Below are positions 48,715 to 60,061 of a DNA stretch of 64,000 nt, one piece after another; the first letter of the stretch is position 1, and each line of letters begins with the position of its first letter. The stretch comes from Wolfiporia cocos (lineage: Eukaryota > Basidiomycota > Agaricomycetes > Polyporales > Phaeolaceae): contig JACCLO010000016.1 in the NCBI GenBank assembly GCA_029448655.1, forward strand, positions 1-64,000, given 5' to 3'. The position numbers and the translations under genes were made by a program. The notes beneath the pieces were generated by a model. The model did no database searches and was not told where the DNA came from. It worked only from the letters and a program-made list of their open reading frames with translations.

Positions 48715-51700
48715 ATGCACGGCCTCCCCGACGACTTCGCCTTCCTGTCAGTGGCCGATAGCATCCACGCACCCCGCCCCGAAGTCGAGGTGGCTCCAGT
48801 ACACACAGAGACCATCGGCCAAGCCACCCCCGGTCGATCACTGGCCCACGGAGCATCGGTGGAGGATCAAGGGCCCGGTTTCGAACATCTGGACCAGGCT
48901 TTCCACCTGGCGAGGGAACAGTCGAACACCATTCGAGGGGCGAGTCCCTTAGCCCATATCGACTCACCCCTGGCAATGCAATGGGCGTTCCCCCCCAACC
49001 CCACCTCGGCAGACTTCGGCTTTCGGTGTCAAACGGTAGCGGCGACAATGGTTCAAACCGGTGTGTGGAACGCCGACATGGGAGCACGGTTCCTGCGGGA
49101 GGCACAACGCCTCCAGGCAGATGCCCTTGCAGCAGGAGATGCAGCTTCGCTACACAGCCAGCACTCCGCTCCCCGTCGGTCAGTACCATCGGTCCCGGAA
49201 GAACGATTCCGGCCGGTCGAAAACTGGGTAGGATCCGTTCACATGGGATCTCCCCCACCGGTGAATTCCGCAACCCGTCCAGCGTCGAACGGCTCCAGGC
49301 AGACGAACCCTTTCCTGCCCGGCTACACCCCCCCGGTCCTCACACCACAGGTCCCCTTCTCAGTCATGGCAGCACAGCCCCCGGTCCCTCCGTCGGAAGC
49401 ACCACGGACGGCGCATGTAGACACCTGGAGAGCCGCGCCTCTCCCGGGAACGCATGCGTCCATGTGGCGGCCCGAGAAACCGGCGAGCTCGCAATGGGAT
49501 GCATACTCGATGCTCCCGGAGCCACGACCTGACCCCCGGTACAAGTCCAAGGTGCGCGAACCCGAACCCTTCACCGGCGAGAACTTCATCACCTGGGTAA
49601 TGCGCCTAAAACTGTACATCGACGACAACCGGCCGCTGCTCTTCACAGACAGCAAAAAGATCGGCACGGCCATCTCGTTGATACAGGGACCAAAGGTAGA
49701 TTCGTGGGTAACGGCCTTCATGCGGGAGCACTACCGCGACAGACAATGGCATTTGAGCTGGCTAAGGTTTATCTGGGAACTCCACCAGAAATTCGACGAC
49801 CCCAACTTGGAAAAGAAGTCGGCGGTCGCAGCCGAAAAGCTCAGCATGACCATTGGTAAGGGCGAGGAGTACTTCCAGGAGCTGGAAAGACTTCTTTCGG
49901 AGGCAAAATACGACAAGGAGAACCAGATAGTCCATCGCTGGGTCACCTCTGCCATCCCGAAAGAAATTTATTTGGCAGTACACTCCGCCTTCGTTGCCGC
50001 CACCGTCAACGACAAATCGCAACGCGGATATAACGTCCAGATCCCCGAGGACTACGAATCCTGGAAACAGGCTATCCTCTGGACGGACAACGCGATGCGA
50101 CGTCTCCGCGACGAAGAGAAGCTGCGCCACAGTCGAGACACGGGTAAGGGCCCCGACAAAGGGAAAGGTCGGGCAACAACGTCAACATCGGGAACAACGC
50201 GGTCCGAGCCCACCGCGGAAGAACGGGCCAACTTGCTCAAGAGGAAGTGCCACTCTTGCAGCAAGATGCAATCAGAGGCACCAGGGAAGGGCTGCAACAA
50301 GCCCGTCTGGCACCAACCCAACTGGAAGCCCCGAGCAGCTACCAGTGGAGGGAACACCGGTGCCGGACCCTCACAACCGGCGCGCACCCGCCAGGCCGTC
50401 GAAGGCCCACCCGCAGAAAAAGTCCTTGGGGAAGTATCCCAGGAGGACTTCGTGCGAATGGTGGCCGCCTGGGCCAAAGAAAATCCGGAGGCTGCGAAGG
50501 AAGCCGGATTCACTCAGGTAAGTACCTTCTCTAATAATAAGTTTTCAGTTCTGGAGATCGAGGAACCAGTGAATGTCTCTATCTCCGAATCTGCCACGGA
50601 GGGTAACGAACCGGTGAATGGACTATATGGGCTAGAGACCGGGGCCCCGATATTCGATTATACATCTGTACCACGTTCTGTAGACCTGGCGCCTGGTGAC
50701 GACGATGGAGCTTCAACATGCTCCGACGATTCGTTTGTAACAGCCTCAGAGGAGCCTCCCACCGGAGCTTGGCGGGAGGATAAAACCGTGCTTAATTCCT
50801 CTACTATTAATGTAAACTATGTGCCAATGGACGTAGACCCGGTTGTAGACTCAGATGTGCAGATGGCAGACGCATCTAAGCCTACAGTCCAGAAAAGGAC
50901 GGAAAAGAAAGTGCGGCGTCAACGAGCCAAGAAGAAGGCTGTCACGCTCAACATATACTTAGACCACCCGCGGGCAATCCCCCCTGAGCGCAAAAGCGAA
51001 GGAGCCGCGGGTTACGACCTTCACTCTGCGGAGGAAGTCGTTATACCAAACGGGAAGCGCATCACCGTGGATACAGGCATAATGATCCGAATGCCACCCG
51101 GTGTATACGGCCGCATAGCTCCACAATCCGAACTCGCCTTGAAGGGAGTCGACGTGGAGGCCGGTGTAGTTGACGAAGACTACACCGGTCGGTTAAAAGT
51201 CATACTGAATAATCAAACCGGAACAGATTATCAGGTCGAGTATGGGGACAGAATCGCCCAGTTCATACTCGAATGCAACATGACACCAGACACGCACATA
51301 GTAAAAAGCATCAGGGAAACCAGACGCGGAACACAGGGGTTCGGCTCTACTGGTGAGAAACTCAGGGGAAATGTAGTGGTAATCCAGACGGGAAAACGGG
51401 GAAGGCAGATCGAAGTACCGATCACCCTCCACCGCCCTGACGGACGTGCCCTCTTCACAAAGGCACTGATAGACTCCGGTTCAACGGGATCGGTCATCAG
51501 TCGTGCCTACGTGGAGGAACATAAACTCGAGCAACTCCCACTAGACCGGCCCGTCAAACTGTATAACGCTGACGGAAGTACCAATGCTGCGGGAAAGATG
51601 ACGCACTATGTCGAACTCCAGATGCAGATCGACACGCATTTGGAAACGCGCAAGTTCCACGTCACCGAGCTGAGCTCGGCCGACATTTTCCTCGGCTTCG

Positions 51701-52103
51701 ATTGGTTGGAAGACCACAATCCCACCATCGACTGGAAGAAACGCCGAATCACCTTCACCTGCGACTGCGAACACGAGCAGATCGAGGACGGTGACCATAT
51801 TTATTATATCTTCGCTGACGCATGGGTACAAAATAGGGAAGAGTGCCGGGCCGACATCGCTGAGCGAGTCCGCGCGACGAAAGCAACCGAGATCGCCATC
51901 GCCACCGGCAAAACCACGGAAGCCAAAACCTTCGAGGAGGTGGTACCAGAGTACTTGCACGAATTCGAAGACGTGTTTAAGGAAACGGAATTTGACCAAC
52001 TCCCCGAAAGGCGACCGTGGGACCACGCCATAGAACTCTTACCAAATTCCGAACCCTACGCCAGCAAGATCTACACCCTATCGCCTCGAGAACAAGAGGC
52101 ACT
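48715..52103 (+). CDS. element 2 Gag-dUTPase-protease
   Basis: One frame, open from 48607; the first ATG is 48715 (MHGLPDDFAF). Gag has a Pro-rich N-terminal third and a capsid-like domain from about 49530 (EPFTGENFITWVMRLKLY). The nucleocapsid region has only CHSCSKM and a later lone Cys and His, not a standard CCHC knuckle. dUTPase (about 50940-51350) shows the five motifs: AGYDLHSAE, GRIAPQSE (Ser present), GVVDEDYTGRLK, GDRIAQFILE and GTQGFGST. Protease follows, LIDSGSTGSVIS (about 51467), with FLGFDWLEDHNPTIDW. The frame then enters the RT linker (RPWDHAIELLP, LSPREQEAL) and hits a stop at 52114 because one G is missing at about 52103. Whether dUTPase is cleaved free is unknown. Confidence 0.9.
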
Positions 52104-55100
52104 GATGATTTCTTAGAAGAACAGCTACGGACTGGACGAATTCGACCATCCAAGTCACCATGGGGGGCACCATTCTTCTTCGTCAAGAAGAAGGATGGGA
52201 AACTGAGACCCATTCAGGACTACCGGAAGTTGAACCAGATGACCAAAAAGAATCGGTACCCACTCCCTTTGATCACGGAGCTGCTCAACAAGTTAAAGCG
52301 AGCTAAGTACTTTTCTAAATTGGACATCCATTGGGGATACACGAACGTCAGAATCAAAGAAGGCGACGAAGAAAAAGCCGCCTTCATCACTAATAGAGGG
52401 CTATACGAGCCGCTAGTGATGTTCTTCGGAATGTGCAACGCACCGGGCACGTTCCAGACTTTGATGAATGACATATTCCGAGACCTGATCATGACTGGAA
52501 AGGTCATTGTATACCTAGATGACATACTTGTTTTCACGGAGACCGAGGCAGAACATAAAGATATCCTGCGCAAGGTTCTGCTCGTTCTCCGTCAAAATAA
52601 GTTGACCTGTAAACCAGAGAAATGCGAGTTTATGAAGTCGGAAGTAGAATACTTAGGACATATAATCTCTCACGGGCAAATCCGTATGGACCCCACGAAG
52701 GTGGCGGCAGTGGCTGAATGGCCCGCACCTCGGAACAAGAAAGAAGTGCAGTTCTTCATAGGATTTGCAAACTTCTACCGGAGATTTATTCCCAAGTTCT
52801 CCACGGTAGCACGCCCACTGATAAACCTAACCAAGGATACACCCTGGCAGTGGGGTACGGCGGAACAAGAGTGTTCCGATAAGTTAAAGAAAATATTTAT
52901 CGAAGCACCCGTGTTAGGGATACCAAACGACGACGACCCTTTCCACATCGAGGCAGACTCATCGGACTTCGCAACCGGAGCCTGCCTCATGCAGAAACAG
53001 GACGGCGTCTGGAAACCCATCGCCTACCAGAGTAAGACGATGCTACCGGCAGAACGGAACTACGAGATTTACGACAGAGAACTCCTCGCCATCATGCGCG
53101 CACTTGATGAATGGCAGCATTTCGTAATGGGTGGCAAACACCCTGTAGAAGTACTAACGGACCATAAGAACCTAGAGTATTTTAAGACCCCACAGAAAAT
53201 TAATCCGCGACAAGCCCGGTGGATGACGGAACTCGCCGAGTATGACCTACAACTCGTGCACATCCCCGGCAAGACCAATGGAAGGGCCGATGGGCTTTCC
53301 CGAAGAAGCAATCACGGCAACGACAAGGATCACCTCGAAGGGCAAGTCATCCTGAAGCCACACCTCTTCGTCCAAGATAGCGCAGAAAGGCTGCGATCCT
53401 CATTCTATACTGTAGTCAAGGGTATCACCCACGACGAAGTAAAAGAGAGGGTCAAAGCGGAAGCCGCTCTCTACGATGGAAAGGAAGGAGTAGAAGTAGG
53501 GGAAACGACCGAGGACGGTCTGCGATATAGGAGGGGGAGGTTAATTATCCCTCGGGACGAAGAATTAATCGGAAAAATCATTTCTTCGTTCCACGACACC
53601 GTCTCAGCGGGACACCCTGGCACCGAAAACACGTACACTGCCATACACCGACATTACTGGTGGCCAAAGATGCGATCAGACATCCGCCAGTACGTCAAGG
53701 CTTGTATCAAGTGCCAGGCCGCTAAGCCGGACCGATCCAAACGCGTGGCTCCACTCAACCCGAACCCGACTCCAGCACACAACTGGGAGAACATTTCCGT
53801 AGACACGATCACGGGACTCCCCACTTCCAAGGGTCGAGACGCGATAATTGTAGTAGTAGATATGAAGTCAAAGGACTATATAGCTGTACCAACAACGACT
53901 AAACTATCGGCCGAAGGATGGGCCAACATATTCGTAGATAAAATATATACACAACACGGACTACCAAAGAAAATATTTAGCGATAGGGGACCACAATTTG
54001 TAGCCGAGTTCATAAAGGACATATACCGTAGATTAGGCATACAGGGAAACCCGAGTACCGCGTTCCACCCACAGACAGACGGGCAGACGGAACGTATGAA
54101 CCAGGAACTCGAGGTCTACCTTAGATTATTTATTAACGATACTCATACGAACTGGCCGGACTTACTCCCGCTGGCAAGCTTTGCGTACAAGACACACGTA
54201 CACAGTAGCACGGGATATAGTCCCTTTTACCTTACGCACGGATACCACCCCTTCACAGGTGTAGAGGCGCTGGAACAAGAAGAGGGGGTAGCACGGGATT
54301 GGGAAGAACACATGCACACCATATCCAAACTCGCTTCACAGAACCTGGAGAAAGCTAAGCTGTGCATGAAAGAGTACTACGATAGGAAACGGGCATCGCC
54401 ACTATCGTACTCTGAGGGCGACTTGGTTTGGGTCGACGGCCGCAACATAAACATGGGCCACCCTACCAAGAAGCTTGACTCCAAGCGGTTTGGACCATAC
54501 AAGGTCACGAAGAAGGTCGGGCACGGAGCATACGAACTAGACCTCCCCGCAGACATGCGCGGGATATACCCAGTATTCAACGAGGTCTTACTCCTACCAT
54601 ACACACCGCCCGCCTTCCCCAACCAGAACCACAACGAACTGACGGAAAGCAATGACGCTCGCAGGCCTCTCAGGATCCTCGAATCCAGGGAAGACCGAGG
54701 GCGAGTCGAGCTAGAAGTCGAGTGGTCTGATGGGACTAAAACATGGGAACGAAAACGTGGATTGAACCATTACCAAGAGCTCGTCACAAAGTTCTTCGAA
54801 GCTAGACCATCCGCACCAGGCAACCAGTGGAAGAACCGACTCACTGGCTGGGACCACTCTGATACCAAATGGGACCCAGAGTGGGAGGACTTCGAACGAA
54901 AAGCTCAGGAAATGGGACTCAGAGAGAACCCGAAGGAGTTCATTATATATGACGACATAGACATCACGCTTCTAGTCAAAGGCAGCATACCATTCTACGC
55001 CTACGAAAAGAAGCTCGTCGCTCGTAACTTCTGGTTCTGCGATCCACGAACGCGGGTTATGCAATACGGAATACGCGTTGGAACACCGATAGAATCCACT

Positions 55101-55301
55101 ATACCTGAATCAATAGGATACTGGATCTACCCGGTCTTAAACACTCTCCAACTGGCGCATCCGCACATATGCACCAAAACCGTAGACCACCCGTGCCATG
55201 TTGACCAAACTATGTACAAAGTGATTGCTGGGCGTGGGGACACGCAGCTAGAAGAGGGGGTACTGTCACAAGCCGATTTTCTCCAACTAGCTTGCGACTA
55301 A
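52104..55301 (+). CDS. element 2 Pol: RT-RNase H-integrase-chromo-like
   Basis: Open in the -1 frame relative to Gag. RT starts DDFLEEQLRTGRIRPSKSPW, has RPIQDYRKLN (about 52210) and YLDDILVF (about 52510). RNase H has IEADSSDFATGA (about 52948) and [11 protein letters not shown]. Integrase has the HHCC site (HPGTENTY, CIKCQAAK, about 53610-53730), Asp in SVDTITGL, Asp in SDRGPQF and Glu in [12 protein letters not shown] chromo-like module (LEVEWSDGTKTWERKRGLN, about 54710-54760) follows. About 160 more residues without recognised domain run into the 3' LTR and stop at 55299-55301. The extension is Trp- and acid-rich (WDPEWEDFERKAQ) and is kept open, which suggests use. Confidence 0.93.
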   Translation, partial: DDFLEEQLRTGRIRPSKSPWGAPFFFVKKKDGKLRPIQDYRKLNQMTKKNRYPLPLITELLNKLKRAKYFSKLDIHWGYTNVRIKEGDEEKAAFITNRGLYEPLVMFFGMCNAPGTFQTLMNDIFRDLIMTGKVIVYLDDILVFTETEAEHKDILRKVLLVLRQNKLTCKPEKCEFMKSEVEYLGHIISHGQIRMDPTKVAAVAEWPAPRNKKEVQFFIGFANFYRRFIPKFSTVARPLINLTKDTPWQWGTAEQECSDKLKKIFIEAPVLGIPNDDDPFHIEADSSDFATGACLMQKQDGVWKPIAYQSKTMLPAERNYEIYDRELLAIMRALDEWQHFVMGGKHPVEVLTDHKNLEYFKTPQKINPRQARWMTELAEYDLQLVHIPGKTNGRADGLSRRSNHGNDKDHLEGQVILKPHLFVQDSAERLRSSFYTVVKGITHDEVKERVKAEAALYDGKEGVEVGETTEDGLRYRRGRLIIPRDEELIGKIISSFHDTVSAGHPGTENTYTAIHRHYWWPKMRSDIRQYVKACIKCQAAKPDRSKRVAPLNPNPTPAHNWENISVDTITGLPTSKGRDAIIVVVDMKSKDYIAVPTTTKLSAEGWANIFVDKIYTQHGLPKKIFSDRGPQFVAEFIKDIYRRLGIQGNPSTAFHPQTDGQTERMNQELEVYLRLFINDTHTNWPDLLPLASFAYKTHVHSSTGYSPFYLTHGYHPFTGVEALEQEEGVARDWEEHMHTISKLASQNLEKAKLCMKEYYDRKRASPLSYSEGDLVWVDGRNINMGHPTKKLDSKRFGPYKVTKKVGHGAYELDLPADMRGIYPVFNEVLLLPYTPPAFPNQNHNELTESNDARRPLRILESREDRGRVELEVEWSDGTKTWERKRGLNHYQELVTKFFEARPSAPGNQWKNRLTGWDHSDTKWDPEWEDFERKAQEMGLRENPKEFIIYDDIDITLLVKGSIPFYAYEKKLVARNFWFCDPRTRVMQYGIRVGTPIESTIPESIGYWIYPVLNTLQLAHPHICTKTVDHPCHVDQTMYKVIAGRGDTQLEEGVLSQADFLQLACD

Positions 55302-55634
55302 AGACAGCCCTTATCTTATCTAAGCACCCGCCTATGCATCACATGCAAGGACCCCAAACACCCCACACGTGCCTACACAGACCCCGGACACCCTTGATGT
55401 GGCTCTACACCTACGATAGGGTTTACCATACTCTAAACGGTCTATCAGCTTACGTAATACTGTATAGTAGCCAAACATGTACAAACAGCCTACGAGCATA
55501 TATACCAGCCAGACGAGCAGGGAGCACCCCAGACTCGTCTTGGCCTTTGTTGCCTTGAGTAGCCTCAGATCAGGAATACGCTTTCACGCGAGTCATATTC
55601 CCCTGAGTAGTTGCTTGAGAACACGCTTGTGTCA
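55264..55634 (+). repeat. 3' LTR of element 2 (family C)
   Basis: 371 bp. Directly preceded by a purine tract, AGAAGAGGGGGTAC. The Pol frame extends 38 bp into it. Confidence 0.93.
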
Positions 55635-55639
55635 GAGCG

Positions 55640-57289
55640 CAGGAAGATAGAAGGCATACTCACCATTGCATTGATCGCCTGTGCATACTCATGTGCATTG
55701 GTATGGTGATCACCCAAAGCCTGTGGCACACTCGATGGTCAGCATTGTGGAGTGGAACAGTGCATATATGCGCACATATAGGGAGGAGAAATGACAGTTG
55801 ACACACCAGATATTGGAGAGTGAGGTCAAGTAGTGCCCAGGTGGGCATTTTCAGTGTTTTGTGTCTGTATGACAAGAGAGATACACGTGCAGTGAGCAAG
55901 CAGGGTCACAGGCAAAGACCACAACAAGCGGCATCGAGAGAAGAGAAAAAGAGACAAGGGAGAGAGAGGCAGACAGGGTAGGTTACATAGGTACACATGG
56001 GTGACAGACACTTGAGGTTAATCCCCAGTGAAAACTATGGTCAAGCGCTTACATGCCTGTCCATATAGAAACATACCACTCCACATCTCGGCTGCACATG
56101 GCTAGGCATGGCGGAGTGAGGAAATATGGCACCATTCCAATTTCGCCAATCAGACCAAGTCACAGTGTTCCATGTAATGTTTCTGCATGGCTCATTGTGA
56201 CCCGCCAATGTTTCCTAATCCATTGATAGCCTCGCTCATCCATACTGCACCACTGTAGATGCCATACATCTGACTCAGTCCATTATAAAACAAGCTGGAC
56301 CACCCCAGCTTGGATATAGAACATGCTGAATCATATATAGACATGCATTTGTACATACAAAAGAGGCATAATCACATTAAAACATACACAGACAGGAAAA
56401 GCGAGTGACAAACTGAGGTATACACATTCAGAATCAGACAGAATCACGTCGAGCAACAATATGCACCCGTGCACAGCACGGGCACTCGAACCAGGCAATT
56501 CCATATCAGTACATGCTATCATATGGGCTCTGTCTGCGAGGCAGGGGCAGCACAATTTTCAGTGTGCAAATTCCTGATGAGGGTATACTGCCAGTAGAAG
56601 ATGTGGTGTGGCCAAGGACATACCAAGATAGCAGCGTCTTCCTGAAAATGCCACTACAATGAGATTGGTGGAGATACCCAATTGTGAAGCTGTTGATGGT
56701 CACATACCGATACAGGAAGCCCCTTGGCTTTTGTCTTCCAGTTTCAATGATATACGTTGGTGCTTGTAATGGGTGATCATAAGGTGAGGACGCAGCTCCA
56801 TAACTTCGTCTGGTGTTAGTCGAGACCTGTCCACCACCAATGAAATGCAACATAGAGTCACCGGCTGGCATGACTGTCTCAGGAACTAGAGACAGTGACC
56901 ACAGCTGTTGCTGTAGGAATAGCTGTATGCAGTGCTGCTACATTGACAGTAGTTAATGTTCTGCCATGAGTAGACTTGAACATACCAATTCAGGGAGCCC
57001 ATACTGTAAGGCTGCGACAATGAGATGGTGGTAAGAGAAAACGATGGTGGTCTAGAGGAAAACGGCACTCCACACAAAGTTTTCACGTTACGTCACACTG
57101 AATCTTGTGTGGCTGAGAGGAACTACGTAATTGACACAATGGTCAAGCTCGCAGAGAAGGCTGGTAGAGTGTGAGTGACGCTGACCTGATGTAGGTGCAT
57201 CTGGAAGAACATGATCAAGATTGGCTGTGTCTGTTTGACACGGCTCAGTGTGGATCAGCCTGACAGTGCTTGACCGTAGTTTTCACCAG
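55640..57289. other. stretch without a recognised gene
   Basis: Right flank of element 2. A 121-codon minus frame (56506-56871) and a 66-codon one (56886-57086) may be relics, possibly of the P450 split by element 2, but no motif supports this. A GGTTAATC-CCAG-GAAAACTA-GGTCAAGC block at about 56018-56048 recurs inverted at about 57268-57298, at the edge of the next element. Confidence 0.4.
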
Positions 57290-57930
57290 GGTTAATCTCC
57301 CAACCCGTTTGCGTAGATTTGAAACCCCATGCATCACGTGAAGGTGGGCCCGACGCATCGGGTTGGTGCCTCTGCAACAGCACACCGTCTGTCCTCAGTG
57401 CCCTGGATTTACGGTTACATGGCTTTCAATGACTAGATACAGTTTGTTAAATACATATCATCAAATGCATATTTTATCATTCAATTACATGGGATTCCGT
57501 ACAGAAGGGCTTGTGCGCTCCGCCACCCAGACTGCACGCTCTCGACTGTATGATGATACTTTGCCTCTATCAATATGTCAAAAATGTGTATACAGCGCAG
57601 CGGGCCTTTTCAGCTGCTGTCAAAATGCCGTACATTGCCCGCAGAGAATACGAGAATGTGCCAAGACCCTTTCCCTGTCGATGTAATTGGATATTACTAC
57701 AGAAATTAGGCATCACATACATCTAGTTCATGGTGTAGTCTACCACAGAGAATACTGACTCAATATAACAGTGATATATGTTCCATTCTCTTCTTCTACC
57801 GTGCCTACAACCCGAGGCGAAGGACTTAGCCTTCAGCAGGGTGCGCGGAGGCGCCGACCCGACGCGTCGAGCCCACCTTCACATGATGCACGGGGTTTCA
57901 AATCTACGCAAACGGGTTGGGAGATTAACC
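57290..57930. mobile_element. TIR element (MITE-like), 641 bp
   Basis: Arms 57290-57373 and 57847-57930 are inverted copies with about six mismatches in 84 bp, starting GGTTAATCTCCCAACCCG. The interior has only a 107-codon frame without known domain. No clear target duplication was found, so the exact ends are uncertain. Confidence 0.65.
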
Positions 57931-58312
57931 TCAAGTGTGACAGACTGAGCCTGGGTGTCGAGAGGACACTGGAGAGAAGGACAAATGTGTAAAGAATGTT
58001 GAGAGCTAGCATTTATGGTACTTGACTCCAAGTTTCGAGAGCCGACTGAAAGTATGACAGATCACAATGTATGACGAAGATGTTGCCCAATCAAGTAAGG
58101 GACTTGATAGGAGCCGCGTCATGACTATACTGCGCATGTTCAGACGCCGCCCCACTGCATGCGGATGCCTTTCTGTTTTATGTATAATCATTTAATCCCT
58201 ACAGTGGTTGTAGTCAATGTATGTAGCACATGAAAAATATGGTTCTGCTTTGTGTATTTTGTGATTTCGAAGAATCAAGCTAGAGCTGTATAATTAAGTA
58301 AAAGCGTGGGTC

Positions 58313-58471
58313 TTGATCCTGCCAATGAGGTTCCCATCCTCATTAGTACTGCCATCGATATTTACGTCCTTGTTGATCCTGCCAATACTACTTCCATCCT
58401 GCAACTCGGATTTCTGTCCTCATTGATCCTACAAATCATATTTCTGTCCTCATCGATCCTGCCATTACCCC
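58313..58471. repeat. degenerate 30-bp minisatellite
   Basis: Five to six units of the form TTGATCCTGCCAAT...TTCCATCCTCA, at 58313, 58343, 58373, 58403 (shortened to 20 bp), 58423 and 58453. Units have diverged by substitution while keeping the 30-bp period. Confidence 0.75.
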
Positions 58472-58810
58472 ACGCATAGTATTTGCTAATATATTCGTAT
58501 ATCTAGTCAACTGGTAATTACAATAGTTGACGGACTAGATATGAGAACTCGCGTTTTGCCGATGGTGGAAGGTAAGTACTATAACCAAGAAAGCTTGAAA
58601 TCTCATATTGCTTAGGCACATGCTCACAAATATCCTGTACTATCTTGAATGGGGAGGGACTTCCTAGCAGTCCCTTATCACGTTTCAACGCGGTACGGCA
58701 ACAGACGACATGCACGGGTCGGCGTGGCAGGTACGTCTGAGGAGACAAGCGAGACCGGAGGGCTAGCAGCGACGCGACAGAGCGTCAGCGGATGCACCAG
58801 GGGTAGAGTT
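58472..58810. other. short region without a recognised gene
   Basis: Contains a TATATTCGTATATCTAGTC stretch whose TCTAGTCAACTG part recurs inverted within 40 bp (about 58500-58540). Nothing else noted. Confidence 0.4.
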
Positions 58811-59509
58811 TCAGTCAATTATCTTAATCTGCCAACTGCCCTTCGCTTAAGAAATCGCAGTTGCGAGCTAGGTTTGCACGCAGATTAATCTGCTAACTAC
58901 GGCAGATTAATCTACTGTGACAATACAATGGTACATCCCGGATTCGAACCAAGGACCTTAGCACAGATGAGAATAAGAGCATCGCAGCATAATTAGCCAC
59001 TGAGCCATAGTGACAACAGTTACCTTTGACCAATCAAAATATATATAACGCAAATTTTACACACAATTTCACAAATCATCAATGCAACTAACTGCTCCAA
59101 CAAGCATACAGAAATCAATGATAGTGGTAGCTTGATTTACCATGCTTGACCTGGAGCAACTCACCATGGGAAAGCTGAATACACTGGAATCACAGGTCTT
59201 TAGAGGCAGATTCATTTGTATTTGTGTTATGGAAGATGTTAAACTGTGAAAATGAAGTTTACAAAATACTCTATATATTGCTTAAAATGGGGCAGACTCT
59301 AGTTGCACTGTAGCTCAGTTGGCTAACATATGCTGCGATGCTGTTATTCCCGTCTGCGCTAAGGTCCTTGGTTCGAATCCAGGATGTACCATTTTATTGT
59401 CACAGTAGATTAATCTGCCGCAGTTAGCAGATTAATCTGCGTGCAAACCTAGCTCGCAACTGCGATTTCTTAAGCGAAGGGCAGTTGGCAGATTAAGATA
59501 ATTGACTGA
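58811..59509. repeat. inverted pair of tRNA-derived (SINE-like) units
   Basis: Arms 58811-59020 and 59302-59509 are inverted copies of about 210 bp, separated by about 280 bp of AT-rich text. Each arm has RNA polymerase III-like boxes reading outward: A box TAGCTCAGTTGG (59311-59322) and B box GGTTCGAATCC (59370-59380) on the right; TGGCTCAGTGGC (59007-58996) and GGTTCGAATCC (58950-58940) on the left. The presumed acceptor ends do not pair well and no anticodon arm could be fixed, so these look like tRNA-derived repeats rather than tRNA genes. The shared tail has two AGATTAATCT palindromes and ends TTGACTGA. Confidence 0.6.
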
Positions 59510-60061
59510 AGTCCCTCACCAGGGAGTAAGCCACTCGTATTTGTACCTAGCAGTGACGCGACAAAGCGTCACTGTAAGTACATCACTATGTAAGAGGACA
59601 CTACGAGAGGGACGTACGCGTATGCACCAGGGAGTAAGCCACTGGAGCATCCGGGGCAGGTAACGAAGAGTATAAATGACGCTGAGTGGCAGTCCGTAAA
59701 AGGAATAGACGGTCAGCAGTTTTAAAGGGGCAGGAACGCGTGCAGAATAAAAGATAAACGTACGGGTATACTCGGTCTACGGCCCACGAGGCTACCAACA
59801 CGGCGCGTCGGGGCGCCGGTTTCAGATTGCGACATCCCTGGTGCGAGCATCTCGGTTGAATGGCTATCCTCATCTTCGCAACATCTCTGCAGCAATGCCA
59901 GAAGCTCTCTCAAAGCAGAAACAATCACACAGGCCATGTGCACGAAGAAGTGGGCACAAGAAGGAGTGTTACATGTACAATAAACCGCATAAATACTTAG
60001 TATATACCGTATACTGTGTAAATACGAAATTTCCGTATATGTATTGTATATGGTTGGAGCC
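59510..60061. other. spacer with direct repeat
   Basis: CACCAGGGAGTAAGCCACT occurs at about 59518 and again at about 59624. A similar GCACCAGGGGTAGAG lies at 58795, left of the inverted pair. No gene recognised. Confidence 0.5.

Larger units (their letters stand above)
47465..55634 (+). mobile_element. element 2: full-length Ty3/gypsy element, 8170 bp
   Basis: LTRs of 371 bp (47465-47835, 55264-55634), TGTCACAAGC...GCTTGTGTCA. Target duplication GAGCG at 47460-47464 and 55635-55639. The LTRs differ at about three sites. Order: Gag, dUTPase, protease, reverse transcriptase, RNase H, integrase, chromo-like domain, C-terminal extension. One base missing at about 52103 is the only break seen, so this copy is almost intact and recent. 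Confidence 0.95.

Noticed and set aside
48566..49273. 235-codon minus-strand frame
   Set aside because: Antisense to the Pro-rich Gag region of element 2; composition explains the open frame.
52090..52120. Programmed -1 frameshift between protease and RT in element 2
   Set aside because: No good slippery heptamer. The shift lies inside a conserved linker that is continuous in element 1, so a missing base is simpler, though not excluded.
58313..58471. CRISPR-like repeat array
   Set aside because: No conserved repeat with unique spacers; a tandem minisatellite in a eukaryotic sequence.
58900..59400. Two true tRNA genes
   Set aside because: A and B boxes are good, but acceptor ends do not pair and the anticodon arm is unclear; the flanks are repeated with them, as in SINEs.
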